From the NCBI RefSeq assembly GCF_900497805.2, contig NW_020954569.1:20680774-20744773 (forward strand): a DNA stretch of 64,000 nt, in the 5' to 3' direction. The translations under genes and the position numbers were made by a program. This document shows, in pieces, positions 12,589 to 23,400 of the stretch. The stretch is from Vombatus ursinus. Taxonomy: Eukaryota; Chordata; Mammalia; Diprotodontia; Vombatidae. A model generated the notes under the pieces. It was given only the letters and a program-made list of their open reading frames with translations, was not told the DNA's origin and searched no databases. The first letter of the stretch is position 1; each line of letters starts with the position of its first letter.

Positions 12589-12960
12589 TTACTTGCAGTA
12601 TTCTGCTAGAAGTTTGAAAAGACTAAAATTAGTTCCAATCAGTGCTGACACCTTCATGGTCAAGGGTCTAGACATACCAGATTCCATATTTGATTTTCTG
12701 TTGACACCAATAACTTTCTTGGCAAATTTCAAGCTCATTTGGATATATCCCATATAAAGATAATTTTTATCACTCAATCTACCACTCACTCTAAATCTAT
12801 ATTTTATCACTGAATCAAAAAAAAAAAGTATTTTACCCAGATACCTATCACAAAAGATTAAAAGATAATTGTAACTTGGGATCCACTGTCCTGGGAGGCA
12901 TTGCAGTACATAGTCTGAAATTTTACCATCACCTCCACACAAAAGACTATGAGTCCAGGT
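12589..12960 (-). pseudogene. Ty3/gypsy protease region (fossil)
   Basis: A minus-strand frame includes 'YMGYIQMSLKFAKKVIGV' and ends 'ALIGTNFSLFKLLAEYCK', the pattern of retroelement aspartic proteases with the distal 'hhGTN' turn. The active-site region would fall near 12890. It forms part of a longer open stretch (12589-13131) whose other half is not in the gag/PR reading. Decayed. Confidence 0.65.
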
Positions 12961-13081
12961 GGGATAGAGCAATAAGTAATTGCTGATGATGTCAAGGTGA
13001 CTGTCCATAGGGCCCATGACTATCTCCTTCCTTAGTTCTGATGTAGCTTGCCAAAGCTGAAGTAGAAGATCAATTTCTTCA

Positions 13082-13200
13082 TTAATATGCTGTCTTCTCT
13101 TTGCTAGTACATACAACAAAAGTATGACCATCTAATCCACAATTATAACAAAAGGCACATGACAAAAGAAGTGATACAAGGACACTCTTGAGGTCTCTTT
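13082..13200 (-). pseudogene. Ty3/gypsy gag nucleocapsid zinc knuckle (fossil)
   Basis: The short minus-strand sequence 'CYNCGLDGHTFVVC' fits the CCHC knuckle spacing C-x2-C-x4-H-x4-C used by retroelement Gag proteins to bind RNA. It lies immediately upstream of the protease region, as expected. Possible further gag text lies beyond the nested LINE at 13510-13950 but is weak. Confidence 0.7.
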
Positions 13201-13503
13201 GAAGAACTATGAAATCAGTTGTGAGACGTGGAAGACAATGGACAAAGGACCACCCAGCATGGCATGCCCACATGAAAGAAAGTGCTGTGCTCAGTGAGCA
13301 AAGCAGAATTGCAGTAGATCAAAAGAAACAAGAGATATACAAATTTAGAGACATTTCTACTCCAAATGTTTGTAGGAACTATTTGAGCCTATCCTGTAGT
13401 ATAGACTTCCAAGCTTGTGTTGTTCTGATCAACCACAGTCAAACACACTGCACCTTGACTATGACAGAGTGTTCTTCGAGAATGAAAGACAACATCCAAT
13501 AAA
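13200..13503 (+). mobile_element. Non-LTR LINE 3' end with C2H2-like C-terminus
   Basis: A plus-strand frame from 13209 reads 'RGRQWTKDHPAWHAHMKE' and later a zinc-finger-like end 'INHSQTH' (the family reads C-x2-C…IGLISHSRTH). Such a C-terminus is known in several non-LTR retrotransposon ORFs. The stop codon is followed by the short tail 'ttcttcgagaatgaaagac' plus 'aacat'. The family is not assigned (an RTE-like partner of a marsupial SINE is my guess). It is inserted in the gag side of the gypsy relic, on the opposite strand. Confidence 0.6.
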
Positions 13504-13950
13504 ATGTCTATCTGTTACTATTATGATTACATGATGGATGGATTCTTTTGTTAGGCTTTTGTGCTGCCCATTCTCTTGGTCCTCCACCTCCCCAAGAAGA
13601 AAATAATTGAACACTGCTTCATCTTTCACCTGATTTTCTCAGGTTCAGTAATTCCAGTTCAGTACCTGTTATGCTGTTGCCCTTCTTTGTTTCTGTGGCC
13701 CTCACTCAGAAGGCCTGGAACCTGCTGAGACTAAGCCCTGTGAATTATATTGATTTTTGCAGATTAAAAGTGCCTTTCTCACCTCAGCAATTGTTGGCAA
13801 CGGCTTCTGTGTCTGCATAGGTCTGATGACATCAGATGCACAAGGTCATATAGCAAGCCCTGACACAATCATTGCAGCATAATTTTCCTGCATTCTTAGG
13901 TTCCATAGCACCTATCTCATTACATATAAAATATGGATTTTTAAATGAAA

Positions 13951-14495
13951 AACCAATATGGATTTTGCTTAACCATTTTAATTAATCACTAATTAACTAA
14001 TTAACATTGGCTTTCTAAGTTTTTTTTCTTTTGTAACAGAATTCTGGGATATTTTGTCTTTAAATAAAAAGAAGTGTGCAGATTTCTAAGATAGTTGTGT
14101 AATTAATGCATTTCTATAGGTTTTGGCATATGAAAATGATGATGAAATGTCTAATGAGGTTGTTTCAGCCAAACTCAAATGAGTTGTAGTACCTGCTTTT
14201 TAGCTAAAAAGCATTTTGGTTGTTAAAAAAGATTGGTGACCTCATTGGCGTATTTGGGAACCATTACATGTCATTTTCATTTTTATTCCAATTATCTTTG
14301 CAAGTGGACAAGACTAGAGCACCATTAAATTTTCAGGACCAAATATCTCTTTTGAGAATGCAAAGTCTCTAAGTTTATTTAAAAAGGCATTATTTTAAGA
14401 GAATGTCCCTTTAGTCTATGTATAACATGAAAAGAAAGAGGAAAGACATTTTATGGTCTCAAAACTATACTTCATACAAATCAAAAGTTTCGCTA
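13951..14495. other. Gene-free AT-rich interval
   Basis: No repeat family, exon or RNA gene was recognised. The open frames are all short. Confidence 0.4.
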
Positions 14496-14697
14496 TCATA
14501 GGATCATGGACCTAAAGCTGAAAGGGACTTAAGATGCCACCTAGTTCAATCTTATTTTACAGATGAGAGAACTACTGCCTAGAGACATTAAGTGGTCTGC
14601 TCAAAGTCTCAATGTCAATAAGTAATAAAAGTGAAATTTGACTAGGTTTTTTGATGCCAAATTCAGCACACTTTCTACTGTCCACACTGTCTTACAC
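14496..14697 (-). repeat. MIR/THER1-type SINE relic
   Basis: It reads 'ggatcatggacctaaagctg', 'aagggacttaagatgccacc', 'attttacagatgagagaact' and 'actttctactgtccaca', the inverted CORE-SINE order from end to end. Confidence 0.8.
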
Positions 14698-15809
14698 TGT
14701 AAGTAAAACTAATCATTATAACTGTTTCCCACTATAGGAAAATTCAATATATAAAATAATACAGATTCAGGAAACTATTATGTTAGAGATAGATGACTTG
14801 TGTTACCAAAAAAAAGAAAAGATTTGTTGTTATAGTTGATTGACTACTTGCCAGAAAGACTAGTGAGAGAGACACACAAGGCATAAAGATGCCAATTGCA
14901 GATCTGTCAGAAATTAATGTATCTATGAATGTTTTTGGAGTCAATTTGTAGGAAATCCTTTTCTGTAGGTAGACATAAAGAGAATCATCTTGAGAGTAGT
15001 ATAAAAGTCTATACTGCAAAACATGTCAATCTTAAATTCCAAGTTCCATTATGATAAAATGCTTTAAATACCAGTTTTCATCCAGTAAATTCAAAACTAG
15101 AGAAATGTTATTAAAGTATTATTAAGGCAACCATAAATGATTTCAATTATTATATGACCAATATTTAAATAAGTGGAAGTTAATGCAAGATAAAGAAATT
15201 TACCTTATTAGCTATATTTTATATGGATTAGATTTTATTAGTTGACATACCTCACAGAAATTAGCTTGAGCGCTTTTCAACTCAGTATCTGTGTCACTGC
15301 CACATAAGTCAGAAGTTAACAATTCTCCACTATAGTCTTTGCTTGGTTCACTTGAGCTGAATAACATTACGGATCATGAATAAAAGGTTTTCTTTTTTGT
15401 TCATTTGTTTTTGTTTTTGTTGTTGTTGTTTATGCCCCTTTTACTTTTTTTTCACATTTTAACATCCATATGAAGATATAAAAAGTGAACAAACTTCTTT
15501 TGTTTTAACATATTATTTGAAAATTAAACCCTTAAAGTATGTTTTGAGTCATAATATGTAAAATAAAATTCTAACAAATAAACCAGGATATATACGTATA
15601 AGCTTTGCATGAGACAGTCTCCTGATGAAATCTTTCTGGATTTTTTTTCTATTCAACTTTTGTATTTGACTGAAGGGGAACTTTATAGCCCAGATGGGTC
15701 TTAGTTACTGTAAATATAAGAATAAGGAATCTAAACTGTGATTTAATTAGTTTCAGAAACTCTTAAGCAAGGAAACTCTTCTAAAAATGCAGGTCAGCAC
15801 TTTGTTTAC
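14698..15809. other. Gene-free AT-rich interval
   Basis: Nothing was recognised apart from a low-complexity T/TTG run at about 15390-15432. The 78-codon minus-strand frame at 14783-15019 has no motif and poor coding character. Confidence 0.4.
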
Positions 15810-15825
15810 AAATTAGTAAGCTTTC

Positions 15826-15983
15826 AGGGCAACTAGGTGGTGCAGTGGATAGAACACTAGCCCTGAAGTCAAGAGGACCTGAGTTCAAATCCAGCCTCAG
15901 ACCAACACTTGACACTTAACAGCTGTGTGACCCTGGGCAAGTCACTTAATCCCAATTGCCTAAAAACTAAAAAAAAAAGAAAG
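15826..15983 (+). repeat. WSINE1-type CORE-SINE with target-site duplication
   Basis: The full-length tRNA-derived SINE has head 'agggcaactaggtggtgcag', B-box-like 'gagttcaaatccagcctc', CORE 'ctgtgtgaccctgggcaagt' and an A-rich tail. It is flanked by 'aaattagtaagctttc' (15810-15825) and 'aaattagtagactttc' (15984-15999). These 16-bp direct repeats match at 14 positions, the expected footprint of L1-mediated insertion. Confidence 0.92.
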
Positions 15984-15999
15984 AAATTAGTAGACTTTC

Positions 16000-16132
16000 T
16001 AGGGAAAGGAGAAGTTAAGTAATATATGCAGGCTTATACAGCCAGTGTGTGACAGAGGAAGAAATTGAACTTATCTTCCTGTCATTGAGGGCAACAGTCT
16101 TCACCCATTATGGCATGCAGCCATTGATGATC
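16000..16132 (-). repeat. MIR-like SINE remnant
   Basis: The blocks 'gagaagttaagtaatatatg', 'tatacagccagtgtgtgaca' and 'ttcacccattatggcatgca' match the second half of an inverted CORE-SINE. The WSINE1 copy landed at its edge. Confidence 0.5.
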
Positions 16133-16613
16133 AAAAAGTCTATATGATTGATTAGTACATAGGAAATATTCATACTGACACTAAGAAGCCAAGCAATAAC
16201 AGACTTACTGCAGAGGAGAATGGATTTAAAAAATGAAAAGAGCTGAACAATATGCTTTGAAAAAAAATCATTGAATTAGTCAAGTAACTGAGACATGTTA
16301 TCCTAGGAATGAAACCTTGAAGATTTCACAATGTAATAATTTCAGGATTAATTTATTGTAGAAAATCATGAAAAAAATATAAGAAGCTCATTATACATTT
16401 CAGGAAACTGTCAAAGAAAATTTACCAGAATTGGCAAAAGGAACCTGGAAAAATAAAGATGTTATAGACTCCAAAAGATCCAAGATTTAAGGCACCTCAA
16501 CACATCATAGTTTAACTCCAATACTAAAAAGAAAAAGGTAAAGGAAACATACAATACTTTCTCAGAAGTTCAAGACTGACTCATTAAGGAAAAAAAAATA
16601 ATTAGGATCATAG

Positions 16614-16752
16614 TTGACTTTAGGGTTTCTATACCATAGATGATTTCCCTTTTAGATGTAGTCAAATTTCCTCTGAATCCTTATACCTAAGGGCACCCAT
16701 GATTTCCCCAATGTAACTCTACCACTATAAAGTTGATTCAAATGGAGTTTCT
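16614..16752. repeat. Diverged direct repeat, copy 1
   Basis: The order 'accatagatgattt', 'caaatttcctctgaatcctt' and 'aagggcacccatgatttccc' matches the copy at 17806-17940. See that entry and the related finding. Confidence 0.5.
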
Positions 16753-16798
16753 ACCTCCCTGCCTTAGAATGAGAGAACTAGAGAAATTGAAATAGAAC

Positions 16799-16826
16799 TC
16801 TCTCTCTCTCTCTATATATATATACA
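16799..16826. repeat. (TC)n(TA)n microsatellite
   Basis: A short TC run passes directly into TA repeats. Confidence 0.85.
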
Positions 16827-17805
16827 TAATATGTTTATAAACATAGGTCAGGCTTACAGTTATTTTCCCAGCAAATCAATGCTGAAGAAAAGTCAAACCT
16901 GAAAATTTTATTTCTAAATAAATATTTTAACATTTTCAATAGAGGAAGAAGATTTAAAGACTTTTCCCTGCAAGTGATTTCCCCTAAGGAGCATGGTTGG
17001 AGCCATTTCATCACTAGACTAGCATGACATAGGAATGACAGATACTGAACTGACTTACTATTTTATCCAAGCTTCAAACATGATTAATTCTCTTCAACTA
17101 ATCACAAGGTATTTTGTGTAGTAGTATCTGATTTCATTCAATTTTTATCTAATTTAGACATTTGATTGATTGAATAGATATGTAAGCCTTATTCACAACT
17201 AGTTTGTACCTTTCATTGATTGATGATATAATTCAATTAAAGAGGTATTCTTATCTGATAAAAGTTTCAAAGCATAGCAGTTTTGTTCGATTAATTATTA
17301 TTCAGTAATCTGGGGCACCCCTTTTATACTACCCTATACCCAATATCAAAGTCTGCTTTCCTCAGAAAATAAAGTGGAGTACTTTTGACAAAGTCCAAAG
17401 TCTCAAATCCTGGACAAATCTTTTGTGACTAAGGGAAATTCACCACTATCCTTTTTCAGCCCCTTAGATGAGTATCAGAAAAAAGTTTATGTAGCACAGT
17501 TCATAAAACTTGGAAAATGAAATACTGAAAGACAATTTAACAAGCATTTCTCAGAGGTTTCTATATGTCTTGATTTTTACAAAAGGCATTCCTCAACCAA
17601 AAAGACAATAAAGAAAAGAAAGTCTATTCTCCCTTCTCAGAAAAAAAAAAATCCTGATCCCTATAGAACTTCCAGAGACATTAAGGCTCCCTCCACAGGC
17701 ATTAGGGACCTAGAGTTAACTGGAAATCAGTGCATCAGGCCATCCACCTGTGGTATACCCAAATTTTCCAGGTTTCCTTTTCCCCACCAAAATTTATCCA
17801 AGAGG

Positions 17806-17940
17806 TTCTTTACCATAGACAATTCATTTGATGGTTCAGTCCAATTTCTTCTGGGTCCCTATGGCATAGGGCATTTCCCTAAAGATCCTTACTAGTATAT
17901 AGGCAATCCATATGGACTTTCTAATGTATCTCTTCAGGAC
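17806..17940. repeat. Diverged direct repeat, copy 2
   Basis: The order 'accatagacaattca', 'ccaatttcttctgggtccct' and 'atagggcatttccc' aligns with copy 1, 1.19 kb upstream, in the same orientation. The family is unknown. The copies may be sub-repeats of an old retroelement. Confidence 0.5.
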
Positions 17941-18749
17941 AAGCAGGTTAACTTAAAAGGAAAACAAATTCAAAAGAGATCAAGGAAAAAGAGTGGTGAG
18001 TGTGAAGCTCTCCCAAAAAGTATTTAAGCAATAGGAGTGATTACTCAGGAGTGATTACCCTAAAGCAGCAGGCAAACTTTATTTCACATGCATGCAAATT
18101 CATATGGATATTGAAAAAAAAACTTTCTGGACTCAAGAAAAAAGGCAAATGTTCAAATTCTGCTGAATAAAAGTAAAGTAAAATGAACATTCATTTACTA
18201 TCATAGTATGTATAAGTGAACTGGTAGCACCTGTATGTTCTCATATTGGCCCTAATGCTTATAAGGATACATTAATAGAACATATATAGAACATATATTA
18301 ATAGCTAAATATTCAAAAAGCCAAAAAAATTACAAATAAACTCATATAACTTGTAAAGAAACACACTGGAAAACTAATCATCAAATTATCATTCAAAACA
18401 AAAGGGAAAACTATCTGGTACTGGCTAAGAAGAGAAAGGTACATCAATGGAATTGAGTAGACAAAGAATTTACAACAGCAAATAAAAAGCTTTGTATCTG
18501 ACAAGTCTAAAGACTTAAGGTTTTAGGATAAGAGTTCATTATTTGGTAAAAAAAAATTGTTGGGGAAACTGGAAAGCAATGTGGCAGAAAGTAGGCATAA
18601 ACCAATATATTTCATCATTTACCAATATAAGGTCAAAATAGATACATGACCTAGAATGAAGAGATATTTTACAAAAAAATTTTTTAAATGGAGCATATTA
18701 CTTATCACACTTATGGATATGCAAACAATTTATGAAAAAGCAAAAGATA

Positions 18750-18904
18750 GGGGCAGTTAGGTGGCACAGTGAATAAAGCTCTGGTCTTGGCCAGGAGGAC
18801 CTAAGTTCAAATCCAGCCTTAGGCACTTAACATTTACTAGCAATGTGATCCTGGGCAAGTCACTTAACCCTGATCACCTCACCAAAAAGCAAAAAAAAAA
18901 AAAA
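18750..18904 (+). repeat. WSINE1-type CORE-SINE nested in L1
   Basis: The head 'ggggcagttaggtggcacag', 'agttcaaatccagccttagg' and 'cctgggcaagtcacttaacc' with an A tail make a full-length copy. It interrupts L1 ORF2. The flanks 'gcaaaagata' and 'tgaaagagata' look like a diverged target-site duplication. Confidence 0.9.
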
Positions 18905-19799
18905 ATGAAAGAGATAGAGAACAAAGTTAGTTACAAAATGGGTAATTTTGATTACAGTAAATTAAAATGTTTTTGTATGAATAAAACAAATGTAGCCAAG
19001 ATAAGAAGGAAAGTAGATGATTTGGGGGCAAAATATAGACAGTTTATCAGATAAAGGTCTCACAATTAAAATATTTAAAGAACTTTATCAAATCTCTAAG
19101 AATACAAATCATTCTTCAATTGATAAATTGTCAAATTATATGAACATGCAGTTTTCCGATAAAGAAATCAAAATAATTTACAGTCATGTAAAAATGTTCT
19201 AAATCATTATTGATTAGAGAAATACACATTAAAACAACCTTGAAATATCATTTTATACCTACCAGATTGACTAAAATGACAAAAGTGGAAAGTGACAAAT
19301 GTTAGAGGGGATGAGGAAAAATTGGGACACTAATTCATTGTTGTTGGAAGTGTGAACTGATCCAACCATTTTGGCAAGCAATCTGGAATTATGCCATAAG
19401 TGTTATTAAACTACCTATAGCTTCATAATCTGTATGTTCTAAAATGTTTATAGCAGCTCTCTTTGCGGTGACAAAGAACTGGAAATTGTAAAGATACCCT
19501 CAATTGGGGAATGGCTGAACAAGTTGTGGTATGTGATTGTGATGAAATACTACTGTGCTATAAGAAATAATGAGTTCAATGATTTTAGAAAAGCATGGAA
19601 GGACTTGCATGAAATAATGAAGTGAAATGAGCAGAACCAAGAGAACATTGTATACAGTAACAGCAATATTGTTTTAAGAAAGACTTTGAGTGAGTTATTT
19701 TGACTATTATAAATACCCAAATTAATTATAAAGGACATATGAAGAAAGTCGCTATCTTCATCTAGAGAAAGAACTAATAAATAGAAGTAGTATAGAATA

Positions 19800-19803
<4 letters not shown>

Positions 19804-19847
<44 letters not shown>
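19804..19847. repeat. (GT)n microsatellite
   Basis: About 21 uninterrupted GT units within the L1 3' UTR. Read on the minus strand they give the TH-repeat in a 136-codon frame that is not a gene. Confidence 0.97.
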
Positions 19848-19849
<2 letters not shown>

Positions 19850-20204
19850 CCTGTTTGTTCTAATGGTAGCCATCCCTAGAGTATGGCGGGTACAGAAGAA
19901 AAAATAGAAATTTACATGATTATTTTGTTGTATATTTGAAAGTAATAGCAATTTGTGCATAAGTAGATTTGCAGTTTTATGTACAATCTTTTTTTTATTG
20001 TAATATATCGTGGAAATGCTTTATTCCACAAATTAAAAATAAAATTAAATAAAAGGGAAAACAAAAATGCTAAACTTTTGCTTGTGGATCCTAAAAGTTA
20101 GAGTATTGAATAACTAAGGTGAAAAATTTAAGTGCATCCAGGCAAATGCAAAAGACCCAATATTTATCCCAGATGATGCTCTTACTTTCACAAGTAGTCA
20201 GGTT

Positions 20205-20475
20205 GTAAGCAGGAAGGGAATAAGCATTTACACAGTACTTACTATTATGTGTCAGGTACTATGCTAAGTTCTTTACAAATATTATCTCATTTAATCCTCA
20301 CAATAACTCTGAAAAATAGGTGCTGGTATCCTCATTTCACATTTGTGGAAAGCAAAATAAAGTAAGCTAGGTGACTTACCCAAGGTCACAGAACTAGTAT
20401 GCAAGGTCAGATTTGAACTCATCTTTTCTGACTCCAAGTTCAGTACTTTATACACTGTGCTACCTAGCTGTCTAA
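20205..20475 (-). repeat. MIR-type SINE with long tail
   Basis: It reads 'gtgtcaggtactatgctaag', 'ttacaaatattatctcattt', 'gacttacccaaggtcacaga' and 'tacactgtgctacctagctg'. This is a nearly complete inverted CORE-SINE of the type common in marsupials. Confidence 0.8.
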
Positions 20476-21730
20476 AGACATAGTTAATTATTCTTTTTAC
20501 CCTCAGGATTCTGTAGGTAAAGAGAAAAGGTATGTGGGGGAGGAGGAAGTGAAGAGATAAGTGGTTCTTAGTCCTATCTCTCATGAGTCACAACCTGGTG
20601 TGGTCTCCTTTGATTATCTGTCTACCAGATTTAATTGGCTTTTAGAAATGATGTGGTTAAAAAGACAGGGTAAAAAAGCCTGCGACACACTTTCCCTTGC
20701 AAACAGAAGGTCCCTGGGGAAAAGTGGACTCAGATCTCAAGAACACTTGTGAGTAGAGTATAACTGAGGTCTTCTGCTTATTTGGAAGTCATTTTCTCCT
20801 TTTGTGGAGTCCTCATGAAGTTCACCTTTGATATAGCTCTCTGCTGGTCTGATGGTGAAGTATATCTATTTTTTTTTTACTAGCTCTTCCTGTAGACGCT
20901 GCATTCAGCCACTGATATCATTTCAGTGACACTGTTCTGATATTTGTAAGTCCAAATCTTCCAACCTTATGAAAGTTAAAAGATCATCTTCTGGTAGAGG
21001 GTTTGGGGTGGTGGGGAAGCAGGTAGGAGACAGAGATTCCCACTTTCTAATCACTGAACCTAAAAGTATTCCACCACTAGGCAGTACTGCTAATAGAATT
21101 CTGGAATTCTGAAACTGCTTGCTGATCCAAGCTAAGCAAGGCATGGCTGATTTTATTTGACCAACCATAGGAAATTTCACATGTAGTTCCATCTGCTTAC
21201 TTTTAATTTGTGCTTAGTTTATATCTTGATTGATTCAATGGGATGTCCAGGTCTTGTTAATACCTAGGTAATAGATGTGGTCATCTGGTTGGTTGGTTTG
21301 TTCATTTTTGTTTGTTTGTTTGTCTATTTGTTTTTATTGGTCTATTTAGAAGTTTTGCAACTCAACTAAAGTTGCGTTTACATCTGATAAAGGTTTCATA
21401 ATGTAGAGCTTTCACTAATTACATTAAATGGTGTAGATGGGTGGTAGCATACTTCTCTTATACTAGAATTTTGCTTAGAATAGAAGCCAATTTAACTACA
21501 CTATAGTTTACGTTATAATTCTTTTCCTTTTTCGACTAATCTGTTCCATCTCCCTAAATTCTCATATCTTTCTTGTCCTTAAAAAAATTGGAAAGACAAA
21601 AAAGATAAAAAATGAAGAGAAAGACAGGAAGGAAGAGAGAAGTTTGTGAAGAAGGTAGGTAGTAAGGAAAGAAGGAAGGAAGGAAGAATATTTTGATTGA
21701 TCTTATTATTCTATTCTCTCTCCAGTTCCA
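20476..21730. other. Gene-free interval
   Basis: No exon was recognised. A GTTT/TTTG-rich stretch lies at about 21300-21345 and a GGAA-rich run at 21600-21690. Frames up to 97 codons lack motifs. Confidence 0.4.
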
Positions 21731-21731
21731 T

Positions 21732-21885
21732 TGAATCATCTAGTTCATTCCCCTCCTTTTAAAGATAAGGAAATTGAAGCCCAGTAAGGTTAAATGACAT
21801 GTCTAAAATCATAAAGAAACCTAATGGTAGAGACTAGACTAGGACCCAGATGTTCTGATTCCTAGTCAGAGCTATATTCCAGCCC
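21732..21885 (-). repeat. MIR-type SINE relic
   Basis: The blocks 'aagataaggaaattgaagcc', 'cagtaaggttaaatgacatg' and 'gttctgattcctagtcagag' match the inverted MIR middle and head. Confidence 0.7.
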
Positions 21886-22404
21886 TGAGTTTAATTTCAT
21901 TAAGTCTCAGTGAAAATATATTGATAAATATTCCTTTCTTATTGACTAAACTTTGAAAATTCTCATATGCATTTTTGAATTCATGTATTTTACTATCATT
22001 TCTTTTCTTAGATGTTGTCTCCTATGAATTTTAAATGTTTCAACTCCTCTTTTATTTGGCAAATTAGACATCTTTTGAGACAGTTTTAGTAAAGCAGTGG
22101 AGGCGGAAGCCTGATTGCAAAGGGTTTGAAAAAGAAGGAATTGTGAGAAAGTTGACTCATTTGGTAAGGGGAGGAGATTGGTAGGATGTTCTAAAATTTT
22201 CATAGGCATCAAGATCAGTGTTCTGTAGTTTGAAATAAATCTATCCTCTTCCTTTTTTTGAAAACCTAGACCATATTTTCTAATCTGCAGTCATGTAACA
22301 TTCCTTCCTAGAAGGCATGATTTATGGAAGATGAGAAGTCCTAGAGTCAAATCTATTCGGTTTTGCTTGTTTGTTTGTTTGTTTTGTTCTACTTTCCTAG
22401 GATA

Positions 22405-22495
22405 ATAACACTTTTTACCTTTGTCTTTGTAACCCAATGCCTAACACAATTCTTGGCAAATAGAAATCATTTAATAAATGCTTGTTAATTGAGTG
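22405..22495 (+). repeat. L2 LINE 3' end
   Basis: The text 'ccaatgcctaacacaattct', 'tggcaaatagaaatcattta' and 'ataaatgcttgttaattgag' is the L2 3' terminus. Confidence 0.65.
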
Positions 22496-22891
22496 ATTAG
22501 GCCCCTATATGGTATAAGAACTATGCTATATAGTTGAGAAGGTTCAAATTTTAGCTAAAACATGATTGGTCCCTATTATATAATAAACAGTAATATAGTA
22601 CTGTGATTAATTTCAACATTTTTAATGATATACATTTTTAATAACAAGTAGCCTAGAGAAGAGGTATCAAACATACCACCTGTGTCAATTAGAACCAGAT
22701 TAAAATACAATTGAGGAATATTTAACACAATAAAAATACAATGGAACTTTGATAATATTTATATACAGTTTTCTAAGGCAATATGTAACCCACAGGGATC
22801 CTTATATAGCTTAATGCTTCCTATTTCTGTTTGAGTTTAACATCACTGCTTCAAAATGATATAAAATAAAGTGTTATATAAAGTCCATGTC

Positions 22892-22998
22892 AGAAGTTCT
22901 TGATTGACTGGAAAGATCAAGGAAAGGTTTTGAAGAGATGGCACTTGAGTTTCACTTTAAAATAGGGATGAGATTTCAGTAGTTAAAGAGGGGAGGCA
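22892..22998 (-). repeat. L2 LINE fragment
   Basis: The blocks 'gatcaaggaaaggttttgaa' and 'gatggcacttgagtttcact' correspond to the inverted L2 block 'gggaaggcttcctggagg' and 'gtgacatttgagctga'. Confidence 0.5.
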
Positions 22999-23079
22999 AG
23001 GTACACTATTTTTACAGGATTATCCAACACTTTCATCTCCATCTTATATACTATATACATGTTCTATAATTCAATTGTA

Positions 23080-23400
23080 CTTCCTTACATCTTATTGTCT
23101 CAATGCTCCCTTTTCTTCCTTCATATTTCTGAATAATAACTACTAGTCACACTACTCTTTTAGCTAGCAGTTTTCTGTGGCCTGCTAACTCTCACTGAGC
23201 TAAGTCCTAAATTTTCTCTCTAGCATTCATAGACTTTACAATCTGATAAACCCCAATAATCCAATTTTATCACCTATTAATCCTCTTACTGCTACCTTTG
23301 ACCTAGCCAAATTGGATAATTTTATGTTCTGGAACCTAATATTATTCTCACTTCTTCTTCTTGTAGCTTTGCTTACCCTGTTCCTTGTGTCTCAAATACC
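23080..23400 (+). repeat. L2 LINE fragment
   Basis: The sequence 'gacctagccaaattggataa' followed by 'gcttaccctgttccttgtgt' parallels the L2 sense block around 'agccacactggcctcctt' and 'gcacttgctgttccc'. Strongly diverged. Confidence 0.4.

Larger units (their letters stand above)
7791..13950 (-). mobile_element. Ty3/gypsy-like LTR retroelement fossil
   Basis: On the minus strand the order gag zinc knuckle (about 13.1 kb), protease (12.6-12.95), PR-RT linker and RT (11.67-12.47), RNase H (9.6-9.86) and integrase (8.15-9.4) is the Ty3/gypsy order (RT-RH-IN), with sequence like the chromoviral and fish gypsy groups. The element is thoroughly broken, with breaks in every domain. It is also interrupted by an L1 3' end, an unassigned block and a LINE 3' end. 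No LTR pair was identified, so the outer limits are approximate. Heavy decay plus nested insertions indicate an old, inactive relic. Confidence 0.8.
18320..20058 (+). mobile_element. L1 LINE, 5'-truncated (ORF2 C-terminal half + 3' UTR)
   Basis: The plus strand follows the end of marsupial L1 ORF2: 'aactatctggtactggctaa', 'gggaaactggaaagcaatgt', 'atcaattggggaatggctga'-type text near 19500 and 'tgagcagaaccaagagaaca'. It ends in an A-rich tail. The RT itself is absent, and only the C-terminal third of ORF2 remains, with many disruptions. It contains a SINE (18750-18904) and a GT microsatellite (19804-19847). The open frames at 18845-19202 are pieces of it. Confidence 0.88.

Noticed and set aside
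12961-13131. N-terminal half of the 180-codon minus-strand frame as a host gene
   Set aside because: It falls inside the gypsy relic between the zinc knuckle and the protease. The recognisable half is protease-like, so a host gene is not supported.
15826-15983. tRNA gene suggested by the A/B-box-like head of the SINE
   Set aside because: There is no cloverleaf and the CORE-SINE body with an A tail follows. The promoter boxes belong to the SINE.
19550-19960. 136-codon minus-strand frame with a His/Thr repeat
   Set aside because: It overlaps the L1 3' end on the opposite strand and owes its length to the GT microsatellite.
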